This document shows positions 37,601-51,193 of a stretch of 64,000 nt of DNA, one piece after another; position 1 is the stretch's first letter, and each line of letters starts with the position of its first letter. The stretch covers positions 64,585,352 to 64,649,351 of the forward strand of contig JAPFBE010000003.1 in NCBI GenBank assembly GCA_034336665.1. The letters run 5' to 3'. The notes beneath the pieces are model-generated. The model ran no database searches and was not told the DNA's origin. It saw only the letters and a list, made by a program, of their open reading frames with translations. This DNA is from Luscinia megarhynchos (lineage: Eukaryota > Chordata > Aves > Passeriformes > Turdidae). The position numbers and the translations under genes were made by a program.

Positions 37601-40600
37601 GACACAGTCCCCACTCATGCAGCAGGTTGTGCTTTTCTACAATTTATAACCATAATCCAATAATCCAAAGGTTAATATGGCCAGTTTTTCAGAGCCTGAA
37701 TTCTTAAGTGTAGAAGAAATAGTCTGAGAGTAAGAATTGTGTCTGTTCCAGAAGCTCAAAAAAGGCCATAACTGAAAAATATTGTCAGGATTCAATCAAA
37801 TTATAATCTGCCATCTGGTGTCCCCTAATCTCACGTTTCTCCTTTTCCTGTTCTTTAACTTTTCCAAATGCCTGTAGCTTTTGCAAAGTCACACTTGCCT
37901 TAATGAAAAAGTAGAAGAAAACAGGAGCTATAGTTTATTCTGTTACCTTCACAGGCAAAATGAGGGCACAGATAAAAAGTGGGAAAACTGTGTTTAAATC
38001 TGTTTCAAACGTTAAATTGCTTTTCTTAAATATTTTAGGAGAATTTTAGAAAAGTAACTGAGTCCTAGAAAATATATTTGGATGTTTATAATTTTTTTTT
38101 ACAAACCCTTAATCTAAACTTAATAGTACAGGTTGAAGTGATTATCTAGTGTTAATTAGTATAGTTTAAATAGGGCTACATGTATGCTTGTCAGCTGAGG
38201 CTATGTGTAATATTTACCTTTAATTTACAAGATGTAAAAGGAAGTAACTTCTTCCAATGGATATATTTCTTTAAACTATTGCTTATGCACACTTGATATA
38301 CTTTAACATCTATGTTTTCCTTCTCTGATACATCTGTGAATAATGTCTACATAATTTTAATTATAATGCATCAGTATTCTTTACATTTCTTTAGAAAAAT
38401 ACTTTATATTTGCCTTTCAAAACGAATTTGCTCTTATAAATCCACTAGTGTTTTCTATTAAGCAAGTTGCACTAGGTTTCATGCACTAAACCTTTCATTT
38501 TTAACAAAAAAAAACACAATTAAACCACCAAAAATACACAAACAATTTTACACTAGGCAAAGTTATTATTTCTCTGTGCATATTTGGGCTGTGCTGTCAT
38601 ACAACTTTTGTGTATTTTTAAATATCCCAACTTTATAAAATGAATTAACTCCAAGGTTTAGAGTTAAAGCTATCTTCCTAAACAGTCCTAAATTAATAAC
38701 TCCTACTCATTATGTGTGTGATGGCATTGTTATAAAATCTGAGAGCTGGAAAGTGAATGGAGTGATATTCCTGCAGACAAATCATTAACCAGTGGAAAAG
38801 GTTCATATTGCTTGGCTTGCAGGATCAATCAAGCAGCCTATTTTGTTACATAGAGTGCTCTGAGACAATCCCTGATTCTGGCTAACCTGCACACCATTAT
38901 AACACATACATTAAATGTAAAGTGGGCATGAGGGAAGACAATGAATGTAGGATCTTGTTAAGTAGAATGTTATTGAAAATGCATTTTGAAGAAGAGCCCA
39001 GAGACAGCCATGTGAAGCTGATACAAGAAGAGCTGTGATGATCCCAGAGCAGCTCTCAAAAGCAGATTCCTGTTCCCCAGATGTTGAATGTCTTCAGAGT
39101 GACAGTACACAGTCTGTGTTCTTGGCAAATGCAGTGCAAGGTAAGATGTGAGATTTGCTTGTGTTGCACAGTACTTATCCTGCATTGCTTTAGGAAACAA
39201 TCTGTTAAAGTTGCAGGGTGTCTGTGGAAGGAAGGGAAGCAGCAACATATTCTATGTCCCAGACAGAGCCATAAGAATCTTGTTCCCTCTACATCAGGAC
39301 TCTTGCTTCTGTCTTCTGTGCTTGCAGCTGTGTTGTACACAGTGTGGTTGATGCTGTGAGAAGCCTGCTGCACTCTGCACCTTTATTATCCCAGTAGGTT
39401 GCCTAAGCTTGGAGCACAGCCTGCCCTGCAAATCCCATTGCCCTCATGCTAGATAATACAGTGACCCTTCAGAAACAGTCCTTTGCCACTCTGTCTCATG
39501 TGTGATAATAGGCAGAGCTCACTTCAGGGAGCAGTGGAACCTACCAGTGTGTCACAGAGCAGCAGCTGATGCCCACAGCAGGGAAGCAAAGCCTAAAGCC
39601 TTGAACAGCTGCAAGAGTTTTCCTCTTTGGGGTTGTAACAATCCTAACAGAAGACTATTGTGCATCAGAGAGTTACTGATCCACAGGGAGGGTCAGCCTG
39701 AGCAGGCTGTGCTGCCCTGTGCTGCATGCACAGCTTGTCCTTCAGGATAAACTCAGCAGGGTGATGGTAACAGAGGAGCCCACAGGCAGCTCCCACTCTG
39801 TGTTTCCAATTACACCACCTGTGTGGCCTTGGCATTATCCTAAAGAAGAGCAGCAAGTTCTCCTGTAAACATACTGTTGTTTGACAACAGATATGATAGA
39901 TACATATTTTTTTTTGTCTAAGAAAATTCTATAAGAGGTCTCAAATCCAAAATTTTAGGGAACCTTTCTACAGGATGGGACCTATACCATATGCCCTGAG
40001 TAGAGGTCTGTGAGATGCTGCATGGCTCAGGGCTCCCAGCATCTGAAGGGATGTAAAATTACAGATATTTTTTATGTTTCTTGTGTTAGCTCCAGAAAAT
40101 GGTATTTTTAGCAATAGCTTATGGAGTCTGAGTGCCTTTCTTAGTGGATTATAAGGTACATTGAGGTAGTCTCAGTGCCTTGTACTACAGGTTAGCAGCA
40201 GAATAGTCTAAAGTTAGCCCCAAAGATGTTTCTGAATCAAGTGGTGTAAAAGGTGACAAATAAAGCTCCAAAGAGTTCCAGCTTTGGGGTGCTTCTCCAC
40301 AGCAGTCTGCTCCTGCTAGCTTTGTGACTATGTGGGATGTCCAGCACCACTGCAGTTACTCCCATTTCACCCAGAAGTACAAGAAAATGAGCTTTTTCAG
40401 TATCAAAACAATAAATAGAACATAAACTGTACCCTTTAGTACTGCATGTGAAGAGAAAACATCAAACTTAAAATGAAACATTTCTGCTAACCGTATTTTA
40501 TTTCTTTTCAAGCTCTCTGTATCTTAAAGCAGCTGATAGCAAGCTTTAGTACTGTGCATGTTTTAAATTAATGTCCTTCACAGAACATTAATATCTCGAC

Positions 40601-41009
40601 TCTGTTTTTCATTTCAGAACTACACAGGCAAACACCCCTAACTTTGACAGAACCTTGAAACAGTACTGCATAATTCAGAAACAGCCATTTCTGAGTTCTT
40701 CAAATCACTCTTTTTAATAGCCATCTAGCTCCACTGCCAGTTCTTCTGCCAGGTATTGCTGAAGTGAATGCTGAAATGCCCTTCCTGTATAATGGTCTTT
40801 TCTCAGTCAAGCCCCTAATTTATGGTCCCTATAATTATGGCATCTGTTACTCAGCTGTTATTGACAGGTACTGCTCATTTCCACTTAGAAGCTGACAGTT
40901 GAAAAGTTTCAAAAGAAATTCGTGTTCTGACTTGGTGATCCTGTGGAAGCTGACTCTTGGGGGCTGTTACAAATCACAAACAAGTTCTCAGAGTACAGCA
41001 TCTGGACAG
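34651..41009. other. Intergenic region upstream of CCNA1, no gene recognised
   Basis: Leaves the CpG island and quickly becomes AT-rich. A possible splice donor, CCAG|GTAGGT, lies at 34740/34741 on the plus strand. Otherwise only short frames without resemblance are present, the longest 128 codons at 37263-37649 (+). Confidence 0.6.
37111..37132. repeat. Two-copy 11-bp tandem repeat
   Basis: TACTTAAGAAT occurs exactly twice, head to tail. Each copy holds the palindrome CTTAAG. Confidence 0.95.
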
Positions 41010-41600
41010 AGAGCCAACTGTATCCTGGGCTGCATCCAAAATAGGGTGGCCAATAGGGTGAGGGAGGAACTCTGCTCCTCTGCTCTGCTCTGCTCTGCTC
41101 TGCTCTGCTCAGACCCCACCTGCAATGCTGCATCCAGCTCTGGGGTCCCCAGCACAGGGAAGGACATGGATCTGTTGGAGTGAGTCAGAAGAGGCCACCA
41201 AGTTGATCAGAGGGATGAAACACCTCTCCTGTGAAGAAGGGCTGAGAGAATTGGAATTGTTCAGCCTGGAAAAGAGAAGGCATGGTCTAATTGCAGCCTT
41301 CCAGTACCTGAAGGGAACTTACAGGAAAGATGGAGAGACATAATTTACAAGAGCATGTAGTGACAGGAGAAAAGGGAATGGATTCAAATTGAAAGAGAGT
41401 AGGTTTAGACTATATATTAGAAAAAAAAATTACTTTTCTGTGAGAGTGGTGAGACACAAGTTTCTCAAAGAAGTTGTGAATGCCCCATCCCCAGAGGTGT
41501 TTAAGGCTAGGTTGGATTGGACAGCCTGGTCTGGTAGAAGGTATCCCTGCCCATGGATGATTGTCAAGATCCCCTTTCAACCCAAATGGCTTTAAGATTA
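41010..41600 (+). mobile_element. CR1 LINE fragment, sense orientation
   Basis: Sense-strand CR1 landmarks appear in order: ATCCTGGGCTGCATCC, TGCATCCAGCTCTGGGGTCC, GAAGAAGGGCTGAGAGAATT, TTCAGCCTGGAAAAGAGAAG, TGAGAGTGGTGAGACACAAG and TTGGATTGGACAGCCTGGTC. It covers the end of the second ORF and the 3' UTR. The terminal octamers are degraded. An expanded TCTGC tract lies inside it. Confidence 0.92.
41079..41110. repeat. (TCTGC)n microsatellite inside a CR1 copy
   Basis: This is a pure TCTGC pentanucleotide tract, six full units plus TC, extending a CR1 segment that normally reads CTCTGCTCAG. It probably arose by slippage after insertion. Confidence 0.95.
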
Positions 41601-44600
41601 AAAGAACAATTAATTTGTTGCTATCAGTTCTACTTGTTTGTGTTAGTAATTCAAAGTGGTGTGTATATATAAAGCATATGAGTTTTGTGTGCAGACTAGT
41701 TGAAGATAACTAACTGCAACAAAAATTTTTAATAATAAAATTTATAATAACAGCAACAATAATCTTGGGAAAATAGTTTTTTATATTTGTTATTTGGAAA
41801 AGTAGGTGCAATGATCAACTTCTATAGTATTGTGAAGGCAAAGGCTATTCCTAAAGGCTTCAGCTCAGTACAACAAAATCTTGAAACAAAAACAATGCAT
41901 GTTTTTGTTTTGGAGGAAATTATCAAAATTACAGCTACATCAGAATGAATCATGACTAATAACTGTTGCTTTGCATGCAAGATTTGGCATTTCTGGAATC
42001 TGGCAGTGTTTTAACTAAACTGGAGGAGTGGTTGCCCTCTGAACTCTATGCCTTATGTATTAAGTACATGCCACCATGCATGGGTGAAAGGAGAGATGAG
42101 AGATAAGACAGAGGATGGCTTAACAGAGCCATTGCCAGGTGGATTCATGTCCCTGGCACTCTTTCCCCTGCTTCCCCTAGAAGTCAGTGTTTAGACTTAT
42201 TAAAACTCCAACATGAGACATCAGACAATCCATGTGGATTCCACAACCTGTGATGCAAATGGGCTGTGGTGTACTGATCATACTTGGAGCATTGCAGTCT
42301 TGCTGTTTTCAAACTAAAGAAAAAGAACAGTGCACTTTGTCACAAACTATATACCAACATTATTAGCCCTATGGCCAGGACAGTGTGCTGAAAGAGGAAA
42401 CAGAAGTAGCCAAACTCTTCCATTACTTGGAAAGATCCCCTGTCTTTTTTCTTTGGTTTAATTGTAATACCTTGTGGTTTCTCTACAGTGTAGTGGAGAA
42501 ATTTTAGTTGGCTCTTGATTATCTGAGTAAATTAGTTAATGATGTCTTGCTCACTGCCATTGCAATTATCTGAATTTTGCTGTTTCAAGTTCACCTATTA
42601 TATGTCTGTTTACAGCATGCTGTTTGTAGTAGACTTATGGCACAGCACTGCTTATGTACATACACTGCAGCTACTGTTTAATGTAGCTGAGCTCCCACAT
42701 TCTTATTGCTTGCTGTATGCTTTGCTAGTGATAAATGATAGCCATTTTTCTCTACCACAGCAAGAACAGAGATTAAAACTCTAGATACCAATCTGATCTC
42801 ACAGGTCACAACTTGTCTGTGTAACCCGTTTCATGTTATAACTGATGGCAGTAAAAGGTCTTTCATCAGCCTTATTTATTTATGTCTGTGATTCACAGTG
42901 ATGATGACTTAAAGAACACCTGTAATTTGCAAGTGTATACCTCTTATAAAAATGCAGTGCAGAGCTGCAAAAATTACCTTGTAGGAGGAGAGATATTAAA
43001 AGTCTAGTGTGAAAAAGAAATCCAAACAATAGGATAATCCAATTACTAAATATAGAGCAAATCTGTATATAAACAGTGGAGATAGGTAATTAGTAGGGAA
43101 AAATAGAGGACTGGAAAATTCAGCACATCTATTTTACATTGTCTAAAATACTAAAAAGCCTATTCAGGTGCTTTTTTGGCTTGATAACATTAATCTTGGC
43201 TACATCTTGAAAAAATGAGAAGATCTGAGATCACAGAGTTTGAATTTCCAAATTCAATCCAGTGGAGAATAACTCCATAATGTAGAAAACAGTAATTTTA
43301 ATAGGGAAAAACCAGATCCTGAATGTTAAAAAGGGGTTAAAAATGTAGTAAGGCAGGCAGAACAGGATAAATGCTAGGAAAAAAAGTGGAGATTTTTGTA
43401 TAAAAAATTTAAAATGGCCTTATAGGAAGAGATTTAAATATCTTAACGTCTTACTAAGCAGAAGACAGAAAGATGACAGGATTGCATTAGGATTCCCTTG
43501 GGAAGAAGATACCCAGCCTGCAAAGCCCATTCATTCTAGCAGACACTGAGATAATGAGATTCAGTGACAGGCACCTGAAAACAGTCAGATTCCAATTAGA
43601 CATAAAGCAAAGGTTTGTAACGTGACCTATTACAGCAATCCCCCAGGGGAAAGCAGGATGTCTTTCAAGATTTGCAGCAGGCCTTTACTTACAATGTACG
43701 TTATCCAAAAATATTCCTGGTACTGGACTGTATCCTGGAATAACTGGGGAGAAAATATTTTGGTATGCTAATAGGAAGCTCAATGAGATGATCTAACAGA
43801 CCTTTGACCTTTAAGATCAAAACAAGTCTTCTCTGAAAATTAGTCCTTGCAGAGCTGTGTTTGGGCTCTAGTATCACTGACTGAATGACCCCATAAGATT
43901 CCACCTGGATGTTTTTCTTTTCCTAATTCCTTATGCTGGAAGCAGCTCTTTCCTCAGAAAACACAGTAACAAACTCTTTCCTCCCTTACTCTGGACAGTC
44001 AAGAGCTTGGTGCCTGTTCTGTCCTCCAGTTGCTGCCTTCTCCCTGTTTTCATCCTTGTCTACTTTCTACCCCAGAAGCCAACCCATGTCCTGTTCTCAG
44101 GTAGTTAATAGGCATCTATTGGTTTTCTCTAAAGCCTGGGAAAACTTTACCTCTGATACCCTCCTGAAAAGAGATAGAATTTGAGAGGTGAGAAAACTGT
44201 AGCCATTTAAGAATCTTGAAAGGATTAATTTGCCAGCAAGAAAAAAAAAATTTCCATTTATCTCTAGCTCACAGACTACCTCTGGGGTACTGACAAGATA
44301 GTGAGAAAAATGCCTTTCTTGAAAAAGAATATGCTATCAGAGACAGTACTTGCAGAGCTTTCTTTCATTTCCTGAATTTAGGTTTCATTTTAGTGTCTAG
44401 TATTCAGATTGCTTTTTAAAATTTTTTATATGTGCTTAGTGCCAAGACAGTAAAGAGCTTTTCAGGGTTTCAGATCTTATTTCAGCAATGCATGGTGGCC
44501 TCTTTCAGCATTTGGTGCACTGCAGAGCTTTATACCTGATTCTTGCAATGATCTCAGCGCCAAGGTGAAGGAGGCATGGAATCCCACTGTTCTAGGGTGA

Positions 44601-45291
44601 ATAAGGAATATGGCCCAGTGTCTATGATGGCAGGTCAGCCCCAGCAGCAGGGACAGCTCCTCTGCACAGTTGTGATGCTGAAGCACCATGAGGACGTTCC
44701 CCTTCAGGGTTCCTCCCCAGCACCTGGTGCCAGTATGGAGATTTGGCTGTCCCTGAATGAGTTCTTCCCCCAGAGACCACCTGGACACAGTCCTGGATGC
44801 CTGTTTACTCCAGAATAATGAAGATAAGTCACTACTTTGTGGTTGTACAGAATACCTTTCCTAGATTCCCTGTGCACTGAAGTTAATCAACCTGAGATAC
44901 ACTATTTACAAAGCTATTTCAATCAGTAAGATGTATTAACTCCTTTACTGATTCTAAAAATTAAGTCTTCCATCTATCTTTCTAGAACTACTATTTCTTA
45001 TCTGTTATGAAACACTTAATAAATAAAATTGCATAAGGAGCAAATATGAAGGAGTTTCAAAGTTTTCTGAAATGAAAATATTTCAAAATCAAATACATGG
45101 AGAACCATGTATAGGAATTTTCATTGAAATAATATGATTTTGTGAGGGGAAAAAACCCAACAAATGTGTTTGTGCTAGTTTTAACTAAGCTTCTGGAAAC
45201 TTTATATAAAAGACAGAGCAAATAGCTTTCAGTTTGCATTTGCAGGGAACTGTGGTTGCAATAAGCTGTTAGCAATGCCAGGACTTTAAAG
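41601..45291. other. Intergenic, no gene recognised
   Basis: AT-rich unique sequence. The overlapping opposite-strand frames at 44477-44818 are short and unlike known proteins. Confidence 0.65.
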
Positions 45292-46520
45292 GATCATGAA
45301 TCACAAAGTCACAAAATCACTTAGGTTGGGAGGGAGCTCTTGAGCTTGTCTAGTTCACCCCCTTGCTCAAGCACAGCCAGCTGCAGTAGGTTGCCTGCCT
45401 TCTGTCTGGCTGGGTTTGAATTTTCACTGCTGATGGAGACTCTATAGCTTCTCTTTGCAATGTCTTGCAATGTTTGACCACTTTCACAATAAAAAAAACC
45501 AAAAAAAACAAAAAAATGAAAAAGTCCTTTCTTCTTGATTGGGTGGAATTTCCTGTGTTTCAGTTTATGCCTTCTGCCTCTAGTCCTGTTATTGGGTAGC
45601 ATGGAGAAGAGCCTGGTTCCCTCTTCTTTATTCTCTCCTATCACATTTTTATACTCATAGGTGAGATTTCCCCAAGGTTTCTCTTCCCAAGGCTGAATGG
45701 TCACAGCTCTCTCAGCCTTTCTTCATCTGTCAGATGCTCCAGTCTCTTAATCATCTTTGTAGCCCTGTGCTGGACTCACTCTAGAAACCTGTACCTTGCA
45801 CTGAGGATCCCAGGACTGGTCCAAGTGTGGCATCACCAATGCAGAGTGAAGAGGACAGATGACCTCCCTTAACCTGCTGGCAGTGTTCTATCTAATGCAG
45901 CCCAGACAGCCACTGGCCACCCTGGCAGCAAGAGCACATGGCTGCCTCGGGTAACCTTGCTGTCTGTCAGGACCCCAAGACTGTTCCCTGTCAAACTGCT
46001 TCCCAGTTAGTCAGATCCCAGCATATGCCTGTTTCTCCCCACGTGCAGGATTTGGCATTTCCCTCGTAGTGAACTTGATGAGGTTTTTGTCAGCCCATTT
46101 CTTCATCCTGCTGAGGTGCTTCTGAAGGGCAGCACACCAATTCTCTGCATCAGTCACTCTTCCCTATTTTGTATTTTGCAAACTTGGTAAGGGTGCACTC
46201 TTCCCACCATCTAGGTTATAAATAAGGATGTTAAAACAGGGTTGGCCTCAGAACTACCTCTGGTAGTGATTTGCCTCCGTCTGGACTTTGTGACAGTGAC
46301 TACAGTTCTTTCAGCCTGCCATTTCAGCCAGTTTTCAACCCACTTTCTTGTCACTTTATTAGCACACACTTTGCATGTGATAGAGTTGCCATTTCTTGTA
46401 TTTCCATGATCCTGAAGGCTGCATGGATATGGCCCATGAGAGCACCCTCTCCCAGGCTCACATTTTTAAATATACCTGTGATTGCTGTCCTAATACATTG
46501 TAGTAAACTTACCTATTTAG
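45292..46520 (-). mobile_element. Long CR1 LINE fragment (C-terminal ORF2 and 3' UTR)
   Basis: Plus-strand landmarks of reverse-oriented CR1 include CAAAATCACTTAGGTTGGGA near the 3' end, CCCCTTGCTCAAGCACAGCC, GTAGCCCTGTGCTGGACTC, GGTTATAAATAAGGATGTTA and CAGTTTTCAACCCACTTTCT. About 1.2 kb is present, the longest element in the window. It is heavily mutated, and no frame longer than about 130 codons survives. An A-rich patch at 45488-45520 interrupts it. Confidence 0.88.
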
Positions 46521-47693
46521 TTTTTGGGTACTAAAGTGATTCTCAGAACCAGCTGGATGCCTTCAAATCAAACTATAAAAAATGTTACAGTACAAAGTTC
46601 TAAAGGGTTTGTATGCATTGAGTAGGGTACTTCATAGTAGGGAATAGGACGATTCTTGAGAGCCAATAAATATATTTTTCATTCAGTGTCTGCATAAATA
46701 CAACTTTTCTTCAGAAAGTTAGGTCAAGGCTTTAAAATGTACTATAAAGCTCTTGCAAGAATATGAAAATAGGTAAGAATAAGATGATATTAATAAGTAC
46801 ATGGCAGTCTTCCTAGCAGATCAGTTGTTCATCTAGTTAAACAGCCTACCTCAGGCAAGGACCAATACCTCAGAAAAACACAAAGTTTCTTTCAAGAGCC
46901 TATTTCATGACTATAGGAATTGCTGCATCTTCATTATATTCCCCATATCTGGTCATGATAGTGATCAGTGGCATATAAATCAGAGAAAATGAAAAAGTAT
47001 AATATGTCCTACTTGAAAAACTATCAATGACAAGAGAAATTTATGTTCTCTTGCAAGTGAAGGGAAAGATCTAATTTTGAACTCGGAGCCTAAAGACTGA
47101 AAACCTGAGTCACCCTCAGGAGGTGCCTTTCTCCCTCCTTTGGCTACAGTCTCTCAATAGGTTATGTGAGCTGAATACAATCACTTGTGATTATTTTGCA
47201 TCTAGAAGCATATGAATGTCTAATTTTTTCAAAATCTAAACCGAAACTCTCAGACTGTGATATCTGATGGCAATAAGTAATATGTATTCAATATTTAGAA
47301 ATTATACTGTTATTGTTTTCCCATGTGGGAATGATATTTCTGCTTATATTGACATGTCTAGTTTTGTCTTTGGCTTCAGCTGGAGTCCATGCAAGCTTTT
47401 CATGCTCTTTATACTTTTTAACAGGTCAAAGACGATTGCTGCTTTCTTCTAAAACAGAAAAAGGGCACTAATAGCTTGCCCTGTGTACCCAGAAAGTCCA
47501 GTGTCCCTGGATTTAACACTGTGAAAGATTTGACAGTGTTTGGCCAACCTTTTCCCCCTGACATGCTAATGGAGCCAGGTTGCTTGTTACAGATACCACC
47601 CTGACTTCTTTCAGACATTCACATGTAGCCATCCAAGGCTATTGCAACACTCCAAGAAATGTCAGAGTCATGCTGGGGTGCGATTAACTCTTC

Positions 47694-47724
<31 letters not shown>

Positions 47725-47757
47725 TTTTTTTTTTTGTTTGGTTTGGCTTTTTTTTGT
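47694..47757. repeat. Long poly(T) tract
   Basis: This stretch is almost all T, broken by one AA near 47720 and a GTTTGGTTTGGC segment near 47736. On the minus strand it is a poly(A) tract directly following AATAAA at 47762-47757. Confidence 0.95.
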
Positions 47758-48463
47758 TTATTGCCATTGAAAAGTTGTTCTCAAGATGTGCTCAGACAGA
47801 AGGGAAAAAACACCCTCTCAAAGTATTAATTACAGATTTTATTAAAAGCATACAAAAGACTTGAAGCATAACCAAGCAAACAATCACTGTTCTCTCACCC
47901 TAGGAGAAGGGAGAAGAAAGAATTCCAGTGGCAAGGCGCTTAGTTGCTTTTGACAAGAAGGGAAACACAGGCCTCCTAATTAACAGTGCAGTTAAAGAAG
48001 GGTGAGCAGGTTGTTGCCAAATGTAACCCCAGGGAAAACTGTAACTGCTGTAATCAAGGGAGTTATTTACCCAGTCAATAAAAACAGGCTGAAACAAATG
48101 ACGTGATGCCAGGAATAACTGTGGTCTGAGAACAGGGAGATAACCAAGGAACCTGATTCTCCCTCAGTCCTGAGGAGCTTGGGGTGATGCAGGTACTAGA
48201 TTGATGGTGTGCTGTGCTGCTCAGTGTTGGGCACTGAGCTTGGATCTCATCCCTGTGAAATAAGAGAAACACCAAACTGACCCTGAATATCCAAAGGGAA
48301 ACGATGGCCTAAAAACTCCTCAGGTATTGATCCCAGTCAACTTTTCAGGCTACCAGATGTTGAATTGGGCTACACCATTTTGGATTTTGCAATGAATCTC
48401 AAGAGATTTGTGTCTTCATCTAACCATACCCAAAGAAAAAAAAACCACCAGGGTTTTCCAGTT

Positions 48464-48490
48464 ATTTTATTTATTTATTTATTTATTTAT
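48464..48490. repeat. (ATTT)n microsatellite
   Basis: This is an ATTT tetranucleotide tract of about six units. Confidence 0.95.
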
Positions 48491-51193
48491 ATTTGACTTA
48501 TTGAGTTATTTATTGAGTCAGGACTTCATTAAATACTTAGTGGGCCTTTTTCGCAATATTCTCAGCATCTTTCAGAGTGCTGCAAGAAAAGGAAAGAAAA
48601 TCACTTTCACAAATCTCAATCCAAAAGTGATTGGGCATGCCTCAAAAAGGCAAAACTTTACTATCTATGCCTTGGCTGATATTTAGAAGGATACCAGAAA
48701 ATGCATAAGATTTAGAGCTTGCCTGGCTTACTCTGGGCCACTCAGGTAACTCAATGTCAATGTTGAGTCCAGTCCTATATGCCCTGTACGGTGAGAGACA
48801 TTGATAATGGTCAGCTAAATATGGGTTTGCTTTTTTCTTCCCCACCCACATTAGATTACCCAGAACATCTGCCATAGCCTCACAGTACCATTGGAATGTA
48901 GGCTCATTCCTACATTCTTGATGTCCTGATGTCTTGGTATCAGATGGATTAGTGACAAAAGGTAATTAAAATAAAGCAGTGGCTAAATATTTCAAAAATA
49001 CTGAATACTGTTGGTTGGGGCACCAATTAAAATTTGAGTGCGTATAAACAATTTCTTTCTTAGTTTCAGAAACATTGTGTTGAACCTTAGAGCCAGCTCC
49101 AGGTAATATGTGACCAGATTTTAGATTCTTTGGTAATCCTTCAGATAAAGAGGGGTCTAATAATGAGGAGGTGGCTGTGTGAGTAAGATTACCAGAATCA
49201 ACAAGGATTTTAAAGACTTCGAGTGACATACCATAGCATTCCTCTAAAACTGTGTTTTGATTAGCTTTGATATAGTCTTCTCAAACTCTGCTATCAAGAA
49301 ATCCAGCCAGTACTTTTTGTGTGATGGCAGCCAAAGTAACAAGTAACATAAAGATGAATCTGGAATTGAAATGGTTTCCTGCTTTTGGTTGTCTGAGCAC
49401 CTGTGTCCGTGCTGTAGTCTCTTTGTGGATGCACAAGATCAGTTTCCAAGCAGATTCCCCACCATGAAAGACACTTCTGAGATTACATGTGCACACCCAC
49501 CAGGTGTGAGTCATCATGCTGAGAGCTACTCTCCCTCTCTTTAGAGGTGTAGCAACTACCTGGTTACACCAATGCAAATGAGTAGAGGATGACACCCAGC
49601 AGATGCAACTGACCTAATTTTCTCATCCTCACAAGTGGAAAATAATCAATGGAAACAACTAGATTTATAGTTGTGGAAAAAAGCATTGAAGGCAAATGAA
49701 AGATCTGAACTAGCTGGAAAATCTGCCTGTAAATCCATCAGTGAACTCTTTGGGTTTTTCGCTTCCCCAGAAAATAACTAGAAGCAAGGTTCCTGAGTAC
49801 CAGAGGCAATGATAGAGCAATTAAAATACCAGAAATTGTAACACTGTATAGTGCTTGCCATAAAGGCTGTCCCCATGAGGCCCAGCTGCTAATGGGTGTT
49901 TGGTCATAGGGGATCCACAGTCTCCAGACAGGGCAGTAGCCTTATCATACACCTTTGGCTACTGACTCATAACAAGCTTCACCTCCACATGCCACAGGCA
50001 CTGCTGCAGCATGGAGAAGATGTAGAGATCAGTGGGAAATGGGGCAAACATCAGATCAGCATAACACCACAGGAGTTATAGCAGCAGCAGACAGTTCCAG
50101 CTGAGCTGAGTGTTCAGTTACTGTTATTTAGGCTTTCTGTGAAGCAAATACTGGGTAAGAGACACTTCAACGTGATATAATCCACACAGCTTTTAATTGG
50201 AGCATGGTAGCAATGGCACCTGCTCACAGCACACATCAATCTCATCTATAAGTACTTCCATCATTGCAGAACACAGTTACAGCTGTCTCCTAAAAGTATA
50301 TTGTTTTGTTGAGTGATGAATGGCATTGTGAAATATTACCTATAATCAGCACCCATTATGGCAAAAGTCATTACATTTCTGACAAATCTAGTGTTGACAG
50401 CACTTTAATTTTGTTTTATTGCCTTCTTTTATCTACACAATTTCTATCTCTGGTTTACAGTTAATAATGAAAAACTGCAGAACTGCACTGTGCTTGAGAA
50501 TCAGAAAAATAAGTATTCATCTTTTAAAAGTCCCTGAATTAAGCCATAGGAACAGTGGGTACTAAACAACGCACTCATTGAAAAGGTGATTAAATTTTAA
50601 TAAAACTGTCAAGTGAAATAAACCAAACTCCTTGAAAAAAATTCTGTTTGCCAGGTGCCTGGACTTTAGCTGTTAAAAAATTCTCTTTCCACAGTCTGTT
50701 TAAATGTGTAGCAGATTAATGTTGTGACTGCCAAGACACAATTCAGTTTTTTTGCATGATCTGTTGAGGCCTGCTAATACAGACTGCTAAAACACATATT
50801 CAGAAGCAACTATAACAAGTACTATGTAGGATAAATGCACTTTTAGTTAATTAATTGCTAAAAACATTCCTATCGCTCACTGTGTAAATTAGATGTTGGG
50901 ACCTGGTGTTTCACCCCTGGCTTCATATAAGATGTGATTCTCCCCCCATCCTGTCATCTGCAAATGTCCAAACTATGTTGCTATCTGTCTGACTTGATGG
51001 AGCTTTGCAGCAGTTTTTCCACGGGCATATGATTATACAAAATCAAAGGCAGTAAGAAATCAAACACACACATATGGATATAAAATCTGTAGTCCCCACA
51101 GCCATTTGGAAAAACTTCATATCACAAGGCTCTATTAAACTTTAGAAATTATTGCTGTTATTAGTGGATTACTAATTATTAATTGATTTGCTA

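Noticed and set aside
45321..45704. 127-codon minus-strand frame
   Set aside because: It is 3'-region CR1 sequence including a simple A-rich patch, not a host gene.
48966..49229. Minus-strand frame containing LVDSG, reminiscent of a retroviral-type aspartic protease active site
   Set aside because: The motif is too short to be diagnostic. No second protease motif, zinc knuckle, polymerase or LTR was seen nearby, so it is most likely chance.
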